A stretch of 64,000 bases of DNA from contig NZ_MAYN01000008.1 of NCBI RefSeq assembly GCF_001691555.1, forward strand, positions 1,604,682 through 1,668,681, read 5' to 3'. Each line of letters opens with the position of its first letter. The stretch's first letter is position 1. The translations under genes were made by a program, and so were the position numbers. This stretch comes from Pantoea eucrina. GTDB taxonomy: Bacteria > Pseudomonadota > Gammaproteobacteria > Enterobacterales > Enterobacteriaceae. Below, one piece after another: positions 43,892-54,576 of this stretch. Under the pieces are notes generated by a model. The model saw nothing but the letters and a program-made list of their open reading frames with translations, was not told where the DNA came from and searched no databases.

Positions 43892-46009
43892 TTATTCCTT
43901 ACCGGCGTGGCTGACCAGCCAGCAGTTGTGAATTTGACGATTACGGGCAAAGTCCTGAGACAATGTTTTTTGCGTGATCTCCTGCGCCTGCAGGCCGAGC
44001 CGTTGCAGGCCTTCCAGATCCATTTTAAAACCGCGCTTATTGTTAGAGAACATAATAGTGCCGCCGCGACGCAGCATACGCTTCAGATTTTGCAGCAGCA
44101 TCAGATGGTCGCGCTGCACATCAAAATCAGCTTCCATTCGCTTGGAGTTGGAGAACGTCGGCGGATCGATAAAGATCAGGTCAAACTGCTCATCACTCTC
44201 ACGCAGCCAGCTCAGGCAGTCGGCGTGCAGCAGCCGATGCTGGCGGCCGGTCAGGCCATTGATGCGCAGGTTGCGCTCGGCCCACTCAAGATAGGTGCGC
44301 GACATATCAACCGTGGTGGTGGATTTAGCTCCACCCAGCCCGGCATGCACGCTGGCGCTGCCGGTGTAGGAGAACAGGTTCAGGAAGTCTTTTCCTTTAC
44401 TCATTTCTCCGAGCATCCGTCGCGCGATACGGTGATCGAGAAACAGGCCGGTATCAAGATAGTCAGTCAGGTTTACCAGCAGCCGGGCGTTAAACTCCTG
44501 CACTTCAAAGAATTCGCCTTTTTCACCCAGTTTTTGATACTGATTTTTGCCTTTCTGTCGCTCGCGGGTTTTCAGCACCAGCCGGTTAGCCGGGATCTCC
44601 AGCACGCTGAGCGTGGCGCTGATGACATCAAACAGCCGCTGACGCGCTTTCGCCGCATCAATGGTTTTCGGTGGCGCATACTCCTGTACCACTACCCAGT
44701 CGGCGTAACGATCGACCGCGACATTATATTCCGGCAGATCGGCATCATAGAGGCGATAGCACTCAATGCCCGACTGACGCGCCCACTTCTCCAGCTTCTT
44801 CAGGTTTTTGCGCAGGCGGTTCGCGAAATCCTCTGCAATCTGCGCGCTGCCAGCCGCACCGGAGGCCGCCAGCTGATAGTTTTTCTGCACGCACTCCAGC
44901 GGGCCATTTTTCGCTTTAAACTGGCGCTCCGCGCGCAGCTGCAGGCAGCTCAGCAGATCGGGTGAGGCGCTGAACAGCGACAGATTCCAGCCGCCAAACT
45001 GCTGCTTCATAATGCGGCCCAGCTGGCTGTGCAGCGCAATCAGCGCCGGCTCGCTCTCCAGGCGCTCACCATACGGCGGGTTACTCAGCACCGTTCCGGT
45101 CGCGGTTTTATCGTCAAGCGGATTGCTCAGCTTCAGTACATCCTGCTGCGCAAAGGTGAAGAGCTCAAAGACGCCGGCACGACGTGCGTTAGCGCGCGCC
45201 CACTCCAGCACGCGGCCATCGTTATCATAACCAAAGAAGCGTGCCTGGGTGGCCGCGGTGCCAGCCCGCGCGCGCTGCAGCGCTTCGCTGCGCAGATCCT
45301 GCCACAGCGCTGCATTGTGCTGCTTCCAGCGGCTAAAGCCCCAGTGGCTGCGCAGCAGACCCGGCGCGCGATCGCAGGCAATCAGGGCAGCTTCAATCAG
45401 CAGCGTGCCGGAACCGCACATGGGATCCAGCAGCGGCGTTTCCGGCTGCCAGCCGGAACGCATAACAATGGCTGCCGCCAGATTCTCTTTCAGCGGGGCC
45501 TGACCGGTCTGCTGGCGATAGCCACGCTGATGCAGCGCGGTGCCGCTCAGATCCAGCGCGATGCTGACGCGATCTTTATTCAGCCAGGCGTTGATGCGAA
45601 TACCGGGCTGCTCGCGATCCACGCTCGGACGCGGCAGATCCTGACGGGTAAAACAGTCAACGATCGCATCTTTGATACGCAGTGCACCAAACTGGCTGTT
45701 GCGGATGACGTCGTTAGTGCCGCTGAAATGGATGGCAAAGGTGGTTTCGCTGTCAAACAGCTCAGTCCAGGGGATACTCTGCGCGCCGACATAGAGATCG
45801 AGGTCACTCCAGACACCGAATTCTCCCAGCGGCAGCAAAATACGTGAAGCCAGACGGCTCCACAGCAGGCTTTGATACATAACGCGATCGTCGGCACGGA
45901 AGTGGACGCCGCCCTGCACCACCTGCAAATCCTGCGCGCCCAGCGCGTCCAGCTCAGTTTTCAACAGCTCTTCGAGCCCACGCGCCGTACTGGCAAACAG
46001 AGAATTCAT
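43892..46009 (-). CDS. rlmKL: Bifunctional 23S rRNA methyltransferase RlmKL
   Basis: The N-terminal half (RlmL) makes m2G2445 and the C-terminal half (RlmK) makes m7G2069 in 23S rRNA, as a fusion in Enterobacterales. The 705-residue protein begins [20 protein letters not shown], with a THUMP domain, then methyltransferase motifs [15 protein letters not shown] and [10 protein letters not shown]. The second Rossmann domain has [15 protein letters not shown] and [16 protein letters not shown] 46009 is the family start; 12 codons upstream are in frame but unmatched. It is divergent from ycbX. Confidence 0.97.
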   Translation of the reverse strand: MNSLFASTARGLEELLKTELDALGAQDLQVVQGGVHFRADDRVMYQSLLWSRLASRILLPLGEFGVWSDLDLYVGAQSIPWTELFDSETTFAIHFSGTNDVIRNSQFGALRIKDAIVDCFTRQDLPRPSVDREQPGIRINAWLNKDRVSIALDLSGTALHQRGYRQQTGQAPLKENLAAAIVMRSGWQPETPLLDPMCGSGTLLIEAALIACDRAPGLLRSHWGFSRWKQHNAALWQDLRSEALQRARAGTAATQARFFGYDNDGRVLEWARANARRAGVFELFTFAQQDVLKLSNPLDDKTATGTVLSNPPYGERLESEPALIALHSQLGRIMKQQFGGWNLSLFSASPDLLSCLQLRAERQFKAKNGPLECVQKNYQLAASGAAGSAQIAEDFANRLRKNLKKLEKWARQSGIECYRLYDADLPEYNVAVDRYADWVVVQEYAPPKTIDAAKARQRLFDVISATLSVLEIPANRLVLKTRERQKGKNQYQKLGEKGEFFEVQEFNARLLVNLTDYLDTGLFLDHRIARRMLGEMSKGKDFLNLFSYTGSASVHAGLGGAKSTTTVDMSRTYLEWAERNLRINGLTGRQHRLLHADCLSWLRESDEQFDLIFIDPPTFSNSKRMEADFDVQRDHLMLLQNLKRMLRRGGTIMFSNNKRGFKMDLEGLQRLGLQAQEITQKTLSQDFARNRQIHNCWLVSHAGKE

Positions 46010-46105
46010 ATCGTCACTTATACTCTTGCTAAAATTGTTGCGCATTATAGCGAATCAGCGTCCTATGTCATAAAGTTAGCTTCTTTTTGTCTGCATGGAA
46101 CGATG

Positions 46106-47215
46106 ATGATTACCTTATCCCGTCTTTATATTCACCCGGTCAAATCGATGCGCGGCCAGCAGCAGTCGCACGCACAGGTGCTGCAGAGCGGTCTGGCGTT
46201 CGATCGCATCTTTATGATTGCAGAGCCAGACGGGACATTCATCACCGCCCGTCAGTTTCCGCAGCTGGTACGTTTTACGCCGGTTATGCTGCCGGATGGC
46301 CTGCTGATTAACGCGCCGGACGGCCAGCAGGCGCTGATCCGCTATGCCGACTTTGCGGCAGAAGAGAGTGAAACCGTTGTCTGGGGTAACACCTTTACTG
46401 CCCGCACCGCGCCGGAAACGATCAACCGCTGGCTGAGCGACTATTTTCCGCGCCCGGTACAGCTGCGCTGGGTGGGCGAAACGCCGACACGTCGCGTAAA
46501 GCGTTTTGACGCCGTGCCGCTCGGCTTTGCCGACGGCTATCCGTTTCTGCTGGTCAATATGGCGTCTCTGCAGGATCTGCAGCAGCGCTGCCCGGCTGGC
46601 GTACGCGTGGAGCAGTTTCGCCCTAACCTGGTGGTCAGCGGTGCCGCGGCCTGGGATGAGGATAGCTGGAAGCGACTGAAAATCGGTGACGTTGAGTTTA
46701 TCGTGCCGAAACCGTGCAGCCGCTGCGTATTCACCACTATCGGAACGGAAAGCGGAGAAAAACACCGCGCGGGTGAGCCGCTGACCACGCTGCAGGGCTT
46801 TCGCAGCGCGCAGGATGGCAGCGGGGATATCGATTTTGGCCTGAATCTGGTTGCCCTGAACAGCGGGCTGATCCGCAGCGGCGACAGCGTGACTATTCTG
46901 GAACGTCATACCCCGCGCGGCTACGGGGCCGGCGAAATTGCGGCGCCGCTGAACGCAGAGACAGGCACGCCTGCCAGCGTTACCATTACCTGTCAGGGCC
47001 GGCGCTTTGAGGGAGATAATCAGCAGGTATTACTGGAACAGCTGGAGATGGCAGGGTTTCGCATTCCCTATTCCTGCCGGGCCGGGCTGTGCGGCAGCTG
47101 TAAAGTGACGCTGGTGTCCGGCACCGTCAGGCCGTTAAAACAGAGCGCCGTACGCGCTGACGGCACGATTCTGAGCTGCAGCTGTATTCCGGCCAGTGAT
47201 ATTGACCTGGCGTAA
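46106..47215 (+). CDS. ycbX: MOSC/2Fe-2S protein YcbX
   Basis: YcbX reduces N-hydroxylated base analogues such as 6-hydroxylaminopurine, with molybdenum cofactor. The 369-residue protein equals E. coli YcbX. It has an N-terminal MOSC-N region ([10 protein letters not shown]), a MOSC domain with the Cys in [10 protein letters not shown], and a C-terminal ferredoxin with CRAGLCGSC and a distal Cys in LSCSCIP. Of two adjacent ATGs the second (46106) gives MITLSRL, best matching the family. zapC is convergent 3 bp away. Confidence 0.95.
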   Translation: MITLSRLYIHPVKSMRGQQQSHAQVLQSGLAFDRIFMIAEPDGTFITARQFPQLVRFTPVMLPDGLLINAPDGQQALIRYADFAAEESETVVWGNTFTARTAPETINRWLSDYFPRPVQLRWVGETPTRRVKRFDAVPLGFADGYPFLLVNMASLQDLQQRCPAGVRVEQFRPNLVVSGAAAWDEDSWKRLKIGDVEFIVPKPCSRCVFTTIGTESGEKHRAGEPLTTLQGFRSAQDGSGDIDFGLNLVALNSGLIRSGDSVTILERHTPRGYGAGEIAAPLNAETGTPASVTITCQGRRFEGDNQQVLLEQLEMAGFRIPYSCRAGLCGSCKVTLVSGTVRPLKQSAVRADGTILSCSCIPASDIDLA

Positions 47216-47218
47216 GGG

Positions 47219-47755
47219 TTAAACCGCGCGCGCGTACCAGGTCGCCAGCTGCAGCGGCTGCAGGCGATCGTTCATGATTTTGATCGCATCGCCCAGCTGC
47301 ATACTTTTTCCCGCCACGCTCAGTCCTGGCTGTGCAACCAGGCAGAGTGCCGCGTTTTCACTGCTCTCTACCACCAGCAGCTGCGCCTGCTCACCACTCT
47401 CTGCCAGCGTAGCCGTGACCATATCGCCCGCGACCGGCTGCCAGCTGTGTTTGTGGCTGATAAAGTGCCAGCTTTTCGGCATCAGCGGCTTAAGAAAGCG
47501 GCTTGCCACCAGCGCATTCAGGATCAGCTCGGCTCGCTGATGAGCGGATAATTCACACTCACGACAGCGATCGTCGAAACTGAAATAGAGTGCGGCGTCA
47601 TCGACGCAGAAGCCGCTGCTGTTAAACGCGTCGGGGGTCAGCATTTTGCGGGAGAAGCGGGAGCGGAAGAGTGTGCCATCAGCCAAATCAAGCATCATAC
47701 GGTCATGCTCGGCGTCGTAATACCAGCGCCAGTTGTCATCGGGTTTGATTTTCAT
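47219..47755 (-). CDS. zapC: Cell-division protein ZapC
   Basis: ZapC binds FtsZ and promotes polymer bundling at the division ring. The 178-residue protein matches E. coli ZapC (180): [27 protein letters not shown], and [27 protein letters not shown]. It lies 151 bp downstream of pyrD on the same strand, the conserved order, with a possible weak terminator between them. Confidence 0.95.
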   Translation of the reverse strand: MKIKPDDNWRWYYDAEHDRMMLDLADGTLFRSRFSRKMLTPDAFNSSGFCVDDAALYFSFDDRCRECELSAHQRAELILNALVASRFLKPLMPKSWHFISHKHSWQPVAGDMVTATLAESGEQAQLLVVESSENAALCLVAQPGLSVAGKSMQLGDAIKIMNDRLQPLQLATWYARAV

Positions 47756-47870
47756 GATGTGCCCTGTTGGGTTCTGCTGCGCTAAATGGCGCCTAAAAAA
47801 TAAAATATCGCTTTAAGCAAAAAGCTGAAAAATAGAACAACAGGGGAAAATATAAACGAGCCAGAGGGAG

Positions 47871-47891
47871 AAATAAACCCCCTGGCCGGGG
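47871..47891 (-). terminator. Possible weak terminator of pyrD
   Basis: On the minus strand CCCC-GGCCA-GGGG is followed by TTTATTT. The stem is only about 4-5 bp, so read-through into zapC is likely. Confidence 0.45.
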
Positions 47892-47906
47892 AAAGTGAGA
47901 TATGTC

Positions 47907-48917
47907 TTAGAGGTGGGTCACGATATCTTTAATTAAAGCCGGTCCCTGATAAATAAATCCGGAGTATATCTGCACCAGCGTGGCGCCCGCGGCAATTTTT
48001 TCCCGTGCGGCGATCAGTGAATCTATTCCCCCTGCACCAATAACCGGTAAGCGCCCCTGCAGCTCCAGTGCCAGTCGGCGGATCACCTCGGTGCTGCGCG
48101 CCTGCACCGGGCGCCCGCTCAGGCCGCCCGCTTCATCCGCATATTTAAGCCCGCTGACCAGCGTACGATCCAGCGTGGTATTGGTTGCAATTACTCCGTC
48201 AATTTGGTGGCGCACCAGACTGTCAGCGACCTGGATTAATTCCTCCTCAGACAGATCCGGCGCAATCTTTACTGCCACCGGAACATATTTAAGGTGTCGC
48301 TGCTGTAATTCCTGCTGTTTTAATTTAATGGCTGCCAGCAAATCGTCCAGCGCATCGCCATATTGCAGCGTACGCAGCCCCGGCGTGTTAGGTGAAGAGA
48401 TATTTATCGCAATATAACCCGCGTGGGCGTAGACCTTCTCCATGCAGATCAGGTAATCATCTTTCCCCTGCTCTACCGGAGTATCTTTATTTTTGCCAAT
48501 ATTGATCCCCAGCACGCCTTTAAATCGCGCTTTTTTAACGTTCTCTACCAGGTGATCAACCCCGTGGTTATTAAATCCCATCCGGTTAATGATGCCGCCC
48601 GCCTCAACCAGACGAAACATGCGCGGTTTATCATTGCCCGGCTGTGCACGCGGCGTCACGGTTCCCACCTCGATAAAGCCAAACCCCATTGCGCCGAATG
48701 CATCGATACACTCCGCGTTTTTATCCAGACCGGCTGCCAGACCCAGCGCGTTGGGAAACGTGAGGCCCATACAGCTGACCGGACGCGCCGGCAGCGACTG
48801 CCGAATCAGCCCTTCCAGCGGCGTACCGCTGATAAAACGCAGCTGCTGGAAGGTGAGTTCATGCGCGCGCTCGGGATCGAGTTTAAACAGGGCGGGCCGG
48901 ACGATGGGATATAACAT
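47907..48917 (-). CDS. pyrD: Dihydroorotate dehydrogenase (quinone)
   Basis: PyrD oxidises dihydroorotate to orotate in pyrimidine synthesis and passes electrons to quinones at the inner membrane. This 336-residue class 2 enzyme has the amphipathic N-terminal helices ([16 protein letters not shown]), the FMN barrel, and the catalytic Ser in [12 protein letters not shown]. It is near E. coli length. zapC follows on the same strand; upstream is the glycosyltransferase gene on the same strand. In E. coli PurR and CTP control pyrD; a regulatory hairpin was not clearly seen. Confidence 0.97.
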   Translation of the reverse strand: MLYPIVRPALFKLDPERAHELTFQQLRFISGTPLEGLIRQSLPARPVSCMGLTFPNALGLAAGLDKNAECIDAFGAMGFGFIEVGTVTPRAQPGNDKPRMFRLVEAGGIINRMGFNNHGVDHLVENVKKARFKGVLGINIGKNKDTPVEQGKDDYLICMEKVYAHAGYIAINISSPNTPGLRTLQYGDALDDLLAAIKLKQQELQQRHLKYVPVAVKIAPDLSEEELIQVADSLVRHQIDGVIATNTTLDRTLVSGLKYADEAGGLSGRPVQARSTEVIRRLALELQGRLPVIGAGGIDSLIAAREKIAAGATLVQIYSGFIYQGPALIKDIVTHL

Positions 48918-49037
48918 GCACTCTCCTGAATGGCAGTAAACGAAGAAACAGCGGGTGCACGGGATGACGTGCGCCAGAATGGTAAGGTGCTCTGGCGCAA
49001 AAGTAAATTGGTGACGAAACGCAGAATACGATCGCGA

Positions 49038-50036
49038 TCAACGGCGGGACGAATAACGACTCAGGCGATTACGGCACGCCTGCAGACCGTGATAGAGCGG
49101 CGGACAATACCACAGCAGTTTCAGTCGGGTATTATGGCGTAAGACGCGCCGGACCAGTGCATTCACCCGCGGCTGCCACTCTGCAGGTACCCTAATGCGG
49201 TGTTTGCGGATCTGCGCCAGGCAGCCATGCATAATGGTCTGATAGTAGTCATCCAGTAATGCGTAATCCTGCGGCAGCTGATGCGCACGCAAAAAGGCTT
49301 CGCTGCTGTCGCGGGCGATAAAATAGTTTTTGATCCATGAGAAGTCGCGGGTGCTTTGCGACAGTGAGCTCAGCATAAAGCGCTTGTAGTAATAACTCTC
49401 GCTGGTGCAGTAAAAGCTGTGCGCCTGCATATAGAGCGCAAACATAAAGGGCGCATCTTCATGATTCTGAATCGGCAGGAAACTCAGCCCCAGCCGCTCA
49501 ATCAGCTGCCGGGAAATAATGCTGCTCCAGATCACCCGGTGCGCCGACTGATGCTGGATCAGCGTACGCAGACTTTCGCTGCCGCCGGAAAACAGGCCGC
49601 TGACGTGACGCTGATGTATCGTCTGATAGTGGCGCTGCGGCTCCGGCACATCAAAAAACATTTTTGCACCGAAGCAGAACAGCTCGAGTTCGTTATGCTG
49701 CGCCTGCGCGCGCCGGAAGTCAGCGAAGAGATCGGCAGAGATAAAGTCATCGGCATCCATAAAGTAGATAAAATCGCCGGTGGCGACCGCCATCCCTTTC
49801 ATCCGCGCAGCGCTGACGCCGCCGCGGTTGCCGCTCAGCAGGGTGACCTGCGGATGCGCAGCGGCGAACGCCGTAAGCCAGCTCACGCTCTCATCCGTTG
49901 AGCCATCGTCGATAATAATGATCTCATCTGCCGGCGACGTCTGCTGCAGCAGCGACTGCATCGTCTCCGGCAGCCACGGGGCGCAGTTCCAGTTAGGAAT
50001 AATGACCGATACAGTCGGTGCGTGACGCGACGTCAT
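49038..50036 (-). CDS. Family 2 glycosyltransferase
   Basis: The 332-residue protein has an N-terminal GT-A domain of family GT2: TVSVIIPNWNCAPWLPE start, EIIIIDDGSTDES and the DXD-like FMDADDF. It would transfer a sugar from a nucleotide donor to a lipid- or glycan-linked acceptor on the cytoplasmic side. The rest resembles no family I can name. Its ATG is 2 bp after the stop of the flippase gene, whose last codons carry its ribosome site (GAGGA), so translation is coupled. No further glycan genes lie nearby. Confidence 0.86.
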   Translation of the reverse strand: MTSRHAPTVSVIIPNWNCAPWLPETMQSLLQQTSPADEIIIIDDGSTDESVSWLTAFAAAHPQVTLLSGNRGGVSAARMKGMAVATGDFIYFMDADDFISADLFADFRRAQAQHNELELFCFGAKMFFDVPEPQRHYQTIHQRHVSGLFSGGSESLRTLIQHQSAHRVIWSSIISRQLIERLGLSFLPIQNHEDAPFMFALYMQAHSFYCTSESYYYKRFMLSSLSQSTRDFSWIKNYFIARDSSEAFLRAHQLPQDYALLDDYYQTIMHGCLAQIRKHRIRVPAEWQPRVNALVRRVLRHNTRLKLLWYCPPLYHGLQACRNRLSRYSSRR

Positions 50037-50038
50037 AC

Positions 50039-51559
50039 TTATCCTCTTTCTTCAGCATTAACAACAGGGGTGCGGCGCAGGCGCTTCAGCACCAGGCTGT
50101 GCAGCAGACAGCAGACACCGAGATTCACGGCACCAATCAATGCCAGCCAGAGCAGGTTGATCCAGCGATTCTGATTCCACTCAATAGGCAGCAGCGTGCT
50201 CAGGCCAGCAATCAGGCCCGATACGGCCCAGATCAGCGCCACATCGCGCGTGAGCCAGGTAAAGTGAATACCCGGCGCAAAGCGACGGTGTACCAGCCAT
50301 GCCCAGCCAGCCAGGTAGAAAATGTTCTGCGCCAGCCACAGCCAGCCGGTTCCCAGCGCGCCGTAGTGAATCGCACACCAGATGTTAAGCGGCACCAGCA
50401 GAATGGCAAACAGGGTAAAGCCCTGCATATGCAGCTTGAGGTTGCCATTGACGTATTGCAGGTGATAGAGCAAGCCACAGATCGCCTGAATCCCGCTGCC
50501 TAACGCATAAAGCGTCAGGACAAAAGCCATCTCATCGACAATCTGCGTTTTTTGCGTCCACGCCCAGAGCAGCGGGCCTGAATAGCAGGCGATAGTGATG
50601 CTGAGCGGAGCCATAAAGATGGCGACAGCCTGCGTAGTGTAACGGTAGAGCCGCAGTGATTCCGCATCGCCCTGTTGCTGCGTTTTCATGCCGGTCATAC
50701 GCGGCACAATCGCCTGCATAATCGGGCTGCTGAGCAGCAGGATACCGGTTGCCGCCGTGGCCACGACGGTAAATGATCCGTACTCGCTCAGCGGCAAAGT
50801 TTTGGACAGTACCAGTCGGTCAATCTGCGAGATAAACGTCCAGATTGCGCTGGAAAACGCGGCGCTCAGCGCAAAACGAATAAAAGGCCTCAGCACCGCT
50901 TTCAGGTCGCTGCGCTTCTCTTTACGCGCCGCGCGCGGAATGAGCTGGTGCGCCTTCCAGATACAGCATCCCGCCTCAGCAACAGAGACCAGCAGCTGCC
51001 AGATAAAGAACGTCAGTACTGCATTAGCGAAGAGCTGGATCACCAGCACCGCACCAAACGTGCGCAGCGTGGTGATAGTCAGGTTAACGCCATTCAGCCA
51101 GACCTGATGTTCGAAGCCGATGATCACGCTGCGATAGGGGCTGGTGCGCCAGCGAATAGCTGCGGTGATCACCATAATGGCCACGGCGATAACCACATCG
51201 CCGGCCGGCAGATGACGTGCATCCAGCCAGTGGGTTGCTATCCACGGCGTTGCCAGCCAGCCCAGCACCACCAGAACCAGCGTGGAAAAAAGGAAAAAGC
51301 GCGTCAGCGTGGTAAACAGCGCCGGAAACCAGACAAATTCCGCCTGATTGGCGCGGTAGCGTGCGGCTTCCCGCATCAGCGTGGTGGAAACGCCCGCATC
51401 CAGCAGCTGCAGCCAGGTCAGTAAAATAGAAAAGAAGCCAACCAGGCCATACGCTTCCATACCCAGATGCTGAATATAGAGCGGCACCACTAAAATACCT
51501 GACAGCGTCAGGTAGATCTGCCCGACATAGTTGGCAATCGCATTACGTTTGATAGACAT
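50039..51559 (-). CDS. Polysaccharide flippase-family (Wzx/MATE-like) membrane protein
   Basis: The 506-residue protein has about 12-14 hydrophobic helices and the N-terminus IANYVGQIYLTLSGILVVPLYIQHLG, plus GFFSILLTWLQLLDAGVSTTLMREAARYRA, typical of oligosaccharide flippases. Such proteins turn lipid-linked glycans to the periplasm. It forms a two-gene unit with the downstream glycosyltransferase. No clear ribosome site precedes ATG 51559. The pair sits between pyrD and ssuE; I know of no counterpart there in E. coli. Which glycan it serves is unknown. Confidence 0.85.
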   Translation of the reverse strand: MSIKRNAIANYVGQIYLTLSGILVVPLYIQHLGMEAYGLVGFFSILLTWLQLLDAGVSTTLMREAARYRANQAEFVWFPALFTTLTRFFLFSTLVLVVLGWLATPWIATHWLDARHLPAGDVVIAVAIMVITAAIRWRTSPYRSVIIGFEHQVWLNGVNLTITTLRTFGAVLVIQLFANAVLTFFIWQLLVSVAEAGCCIWKAHQLIPRAARKEKRSDLKAVLRPFIRFALSAAFSSAIWTFISQIDRLVLSKTLPLSEYGSFTVVATAATGILLLSSPIMQAIVPRMTGMKTQQQGDAESLRLYRYTTQAVAIFMAPLSITIACYSGPLLWAWTQKTQIVDEMAFVLTLYALGSGIQAICGLLYHLQYVNGNLKLHMQGFTLFAILLVPLNIWCAIHYGALGTGWLWLAQNIFYLAGWAWLVHRRFAPGIHFTWLTRDVALIWAVSGLIAGLSTLLPIEWNQNRWINLLWLALIGAVNLGVCCLLHSLVLKRLRRTPVVNAEERG

Positions 51560-51892
51560 AAAAGTAAGGGGGTCTGGGTATTTTTCTCAATGTCTTCAAG
51601 CGTGACACAAAAATGTGACAGCGCCCACAGGAGTAATTCTTAAAAACCGCCGGCGTCAATGCCGCCGCTTTTTCTTATTTTCATTAATAAAAAACAGAAA
51701 TCGGGCCATTTTATCTGCCGCCGTTCATCTCCTCTCCCTGTGTGCAACATATGCAGGGCGGGATTCATTTGCCGTTTTAATGCTTTTGATTGCCGGATAA
51801 ATCATTTACCCCTTTTCCGCTGCTCTGGCAGGATTAACTCAATCAGTTCTCAATTACCTAAAATCGATAACTTTTTGATATAAGGAGCAGGT
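51560..51892. promoter_or_regulatory. Divergent control region between the flippase gene and ssuE
   Basis: This 333-bp stretch has no gene. A dyad TGACACAAAAATGTGACA lies at 51603-51620, close to the flippase start. An AAGGAG ribosome site precedes ssuE. In E. coli the ssu promoter needs Cbl; no Cbl site could be recognised by eye. Confidence 0.5.
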
Positions 51893-52444
51893 ATGCGGAT
51901 TCTTACGCTGGCGGGCAGCCCCCGTTTTCCTTCACGTTCCACGGCGCTGCTGACGCACTGCCAGCGCAAGCTCGAAGCCCGGGGGGCGGACGTTGTTGCA
52001 TGGAATATTCACAATTTTCCGCCAGAAGAGCTGATCCATGCCCGTTTTGACTCACCGGCGCTGAAGGCGTTCAGCGCTGACGTCGCCAGCGCAACCGGCA
52101 TCATTGTTTCCACGCCTGTTTATAAAGCGTCATTTTCAGGTGCGTTAAAAACCGTGCTGGACCTGCTGCCGGAGCGGGCGCTGGAAGAGAAAGTCGTGCT
52201 GCCGCTGGCAAGTGGCGGCAGTGTGGCACATATGCTGGCGCTGGATTACGGGCTCAAACCGGTACTGAGTGCGCTGAAAGCGCAGGAAGTGTTACAGGGG
52301 GTATTTGCGCAGGATCTGCAGATTACGCACTACGACCGCCAGCCGGAGTTTGCCGGCGATCTCACCTCCCGCATTGATGATGCGCTGGAGAGCTTCTGGC
52401 TCGCGCTGCAGCGCCGTCATCTGCCCTTTGCCCGGGCTGTCTGA
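51893..52444 (+). CDS. ssuE: NAD(P)H-dependent FMN reductase SsuE
   Basis: SsuE supplies FMNH2 to the monooxygenase SsuD for sulfur release from alkanesulfonates. This flavodoxin-like 183-residue protein has the FMN loop LAGSPRFPSRSTALL, STPVYKASFSGALK and LPLASGGSVAHML. AAGGAG lies 6 bp before the ATG. It is the first gene of ssuEADCB, the E. coli order. Confidence 0.96.
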   Translation: MRILTLAGSPRFPSRSTALLTHCQRKLEARGADVVAWNIHNFPPEELIHARFDSPALKAFSADVASATGIIVSTPVYKASFSGALKTVLDLLPERALEEKVVLPLASGGSVAHMLALDYGLKPVLSALKAQEVLQGVFAQDLQITHYDRQPEFAGDLTSRIDDALESFWLALQRRHLPFARAV

Positions 52445-52456
52445 GGAGACACTATC

Positions 52457-53407
52457 GTGAAACGACTTATAACGGCTCTGCTGCTGCCGGCGCTGGCTGC
52501 TCTGTTTACCATGACGGCCAGCGCAGCGGACGCGCCTGCTCAAATCCGCATCGGCTATCAGAAAGGTTCGGTCAGCATGGTGCTGGCAAAATCGCATCGG
52601 CTGCTGGAGCAGCGTTTTCCGGCAATGGCAATTAAGTGGATTGAATTTCCTGCCGGCCCGCAGATGCTGGAAGCGCTTAATATCGGCAGTATCGATTTAG
52701 GCAGCACCGGGGATATTCCTCCGCTGTTTGCGCAGGCCGCCGGCGCCGATTTGCTTTATGTCGGATCGGAACCCGCAAAACCTAAAGCAGAAGTGATCCT
52801 GGTGCCGCAGAACAGCCCCATCCACAGCGTGGCCGACCTGAAAGGCCGCAAAGTTGCCTTTCAGAAAGGCTCCAGCTCGCACAATCTGCTGCTGCGCGCG
52901 CTGCAGCAGGCGGGTCTGAGTTTCACCGATATTCAGCCGGTCTATCTGACGCCAGCCGATGCCCGCGCGGCGTTTCAGCAGGGTAACGTTGACGCCTGGG
53001 CGATCTGGGATCCCTATTACTCAGCCGCCCTGCAGCAGGGCAACGTACGCGTCCTCACTGACGGCAGCACGCTGAACCTGACCGGCTCTTTCTACTTGGC
53101 GACCCGACAGTTTGCTGAAGCCAGCCCCGATACCCTCAGCCAGGTGCTGGCCACCTTCAGCGAGGCGGATGCGCTGACGCAGAGCCAGCGCGCGCAGAGT
53201 ATCGACCTGCTGGCGCAGGCGATGGGCCTGCCAGAACCGGTGCTGGCGAGCTATCTCGACCATCGTCCGCCCACCACGATCACACCCGTCAGTGAACGCA
53301 CCGCCGCCGCGCAGCAGCAGACTGCCGATCTGTTTTATAGCAGCCATCTGTTGCCGGTCAAACTCACCATCGCCGATCGCATCTGGCAGCCCCGTACGGC
53401 CCACTAA
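52457..53407 (+). CDS. ssuA: Aliphatic sulfonate-binding protein SsuA
   Basis: SsuA is the periplasmic substrate-binding protein of the sulfonate ABC importer. The 316-residue precursor has a signal peptide ending at ASAA (about residue 24) and a type II fold: [40 protein letters not shown], and later [16 protein letters not shown] 52457 follows GAGGAG. ssuD follows 14 bp downstream. Confidence 0.95.
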   Translation: MKRLITALLLPALAALFTMTASAADAPAQIRIGYQKGSVSMVLAKSHRLLEQRFPAMAIKWIEFPAGPQMLEALNIGSIDLGSTGDIPPLFAQAAGADLLYVGSEPAKPKAEVILVPQNSPIHSVADLKGRKVAFQKGSSSHNLLLRALQQAGLSFTDIQPVYLTPADARAAFQQGNVDAWAIWDPYYSAALQQGNVRVLTDGSTLNLTGSFYLATRQFAEASPDTLSQVLATFSEADALTQSQRAQSIDLLAQAMGLPEPVLASYLDHRPPTTITPVSERTAAAQQQTADLFYSSHLLPVKLTIADRIWQPRTAH

Positions 53408-53421
53408 TAAGGAATAACACA

Positions 53422-54567
53422 ATGAGCGTATCTGTTTTCTGGTTTCTTCCCACGCACGGCGATGGCCACTATCTGGGGACCGCTGATGGCGCCCGACCGG
53501 TTGATCACGGTTATCTGCAGCAGATAGCACAGGCCGCTGACCGGCTGGGTTTTGGCGGCGTCCTGATCCCGACCGGACGCTCCTGCGAAGATGCCTGGCT
53601 GGTCGCAGCCTCGCTGATCCCGGTTACGCAGCGCCTGCGCTTTCTGGTGGCACTGCGTCCCGGCGTGATCTCGCCGACCCAGGCCGCACGCCAGGCGGCA
53701 ACGCTGGATCGCCTCTCTAACGGCCGCGCGCTGTTTAACCTGGTGACCGGGGGCGATCCGGAAGAGCTGGCGGGCGATGGCGTGTTTCTCGACCATCGCG
53801 AGCGCTACGCAGAATCGGCGGAGTTTACCCGCATCTGGCGACGCGTTTCTGAAGGTGAAACGGTGAACTATGAGGGCAAGCACGTCAAAGTGCGCGGTGC
53901 CCGCCTGATGTTCCGTTCGGTACAGCAACCGCGCCCGCCACTCTGGTTCGGTGGCTCTTCTGATGCTGCGCAGGATCTGGCTGCTGAACAGGTTGATGTT
54001 TATCTCACCTGGGGCGAACCGCCCGCGCTGGTCAAAGAGAAAATTGAGCAGGTTCGCGCCAAAGCCGCAGCGCAGGGGCGCACGGTGCGCTTCGGTATTC
54101 GTCTGCATGTGATTGTGCGCGAAACCAGTGAAGAGGCGTGGCAGGCAGCGGATCGGCTCATTTCACATCTGGATGACGCCACGATTGCCAAAGCACAGGC
54201 GGCGTTTGCCCGCACGGATTCGGTCGGGCAGCAGCGGATGGCTGCGCTGCACGGCGGCCAGCGCGATAAGCTGGAGATCAGTCCAAACCTCTGGGCAGGG
54301 GTCGGCCTGGTACGCGGCGGAGCCGGTACCGCGCTGGTGGGCGACGGGCCTACTGTTGCAGAGCGCATGCGCGAATATCAGGCGCTGGGCATTGAAACCT
54401 TTATTCTCTCTGGCTATCCGCATCTGGAGGAAGCGTATCGCGTTGGCGAGCTGCTGTTTCCCCATCTTGACCTGGCCGTGCCGGAGGTGCCCAAACCCCG
54501 CGTCGTGCAGGCGCACGGTGAAGCCGTGGCCAATGATTTTACGCCGCAGAAAGTTGCGCAGAGCTAA
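53422..54567 (+). CDS. ssuD: FMNH2-dependent alkanesulfonate monooxygenase SsuD
   Basis: SsuD cleaves alkanesulfonates to aldehyde and sulfite with FMNH2 and O2. The 381-residue length equals E. coli SsuD, and the bacterial-luciferase TIM barrel is almost identical, for example [51 protein letters not shown] and the mobile loop [17 protein letters not shown]. It uses FMNH2 from SsuE. ssuC starts 9 bp after its stop. Confidence 0.97.
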   Translation: MSVSVFWFLPTHGDGHYLGTADGARPVDHGYLQQIAQAADRLGFGGVLIPTGRSCEDAWLVAASLIPVTQRLRFLVALRPGVISPTQAARQAATLDRLSNGRALFNLVTGGDPEELAGDGVFLDHRERYAESAEFTRIWRRVSEGETVNYEGKHVKVRGARLMFRSVQQPRPPLWFGGSSDAAQDLAAEQVDVYLTWGEPPALVKEKIEQVRAKAAAQGRTVRFGIRLHVIVRETSEEAWQAADRLISHLDDATIAKAQAAFARTDSVGQQRMAALHGGQRDKLEISPNLWAGVGLVRGGAGTALVGDGPTVAERMREYQALGIETFILSGYPHLEEAYRVGELLFPHLDLAVPEVPKPRVVQAHGEAVANDFTPQKVAQS

Positions 54568-54576
54568 GGGGACACG

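Noticed and set aside
43907-44965. 352-codon open frame antisense to rlmKL, and similar long frames antisense to uup and the aldehyde dehydrogenase
   Set aside because: They lie entirely opposite well-identified genes, have unusual composition and no recognisable motifs.
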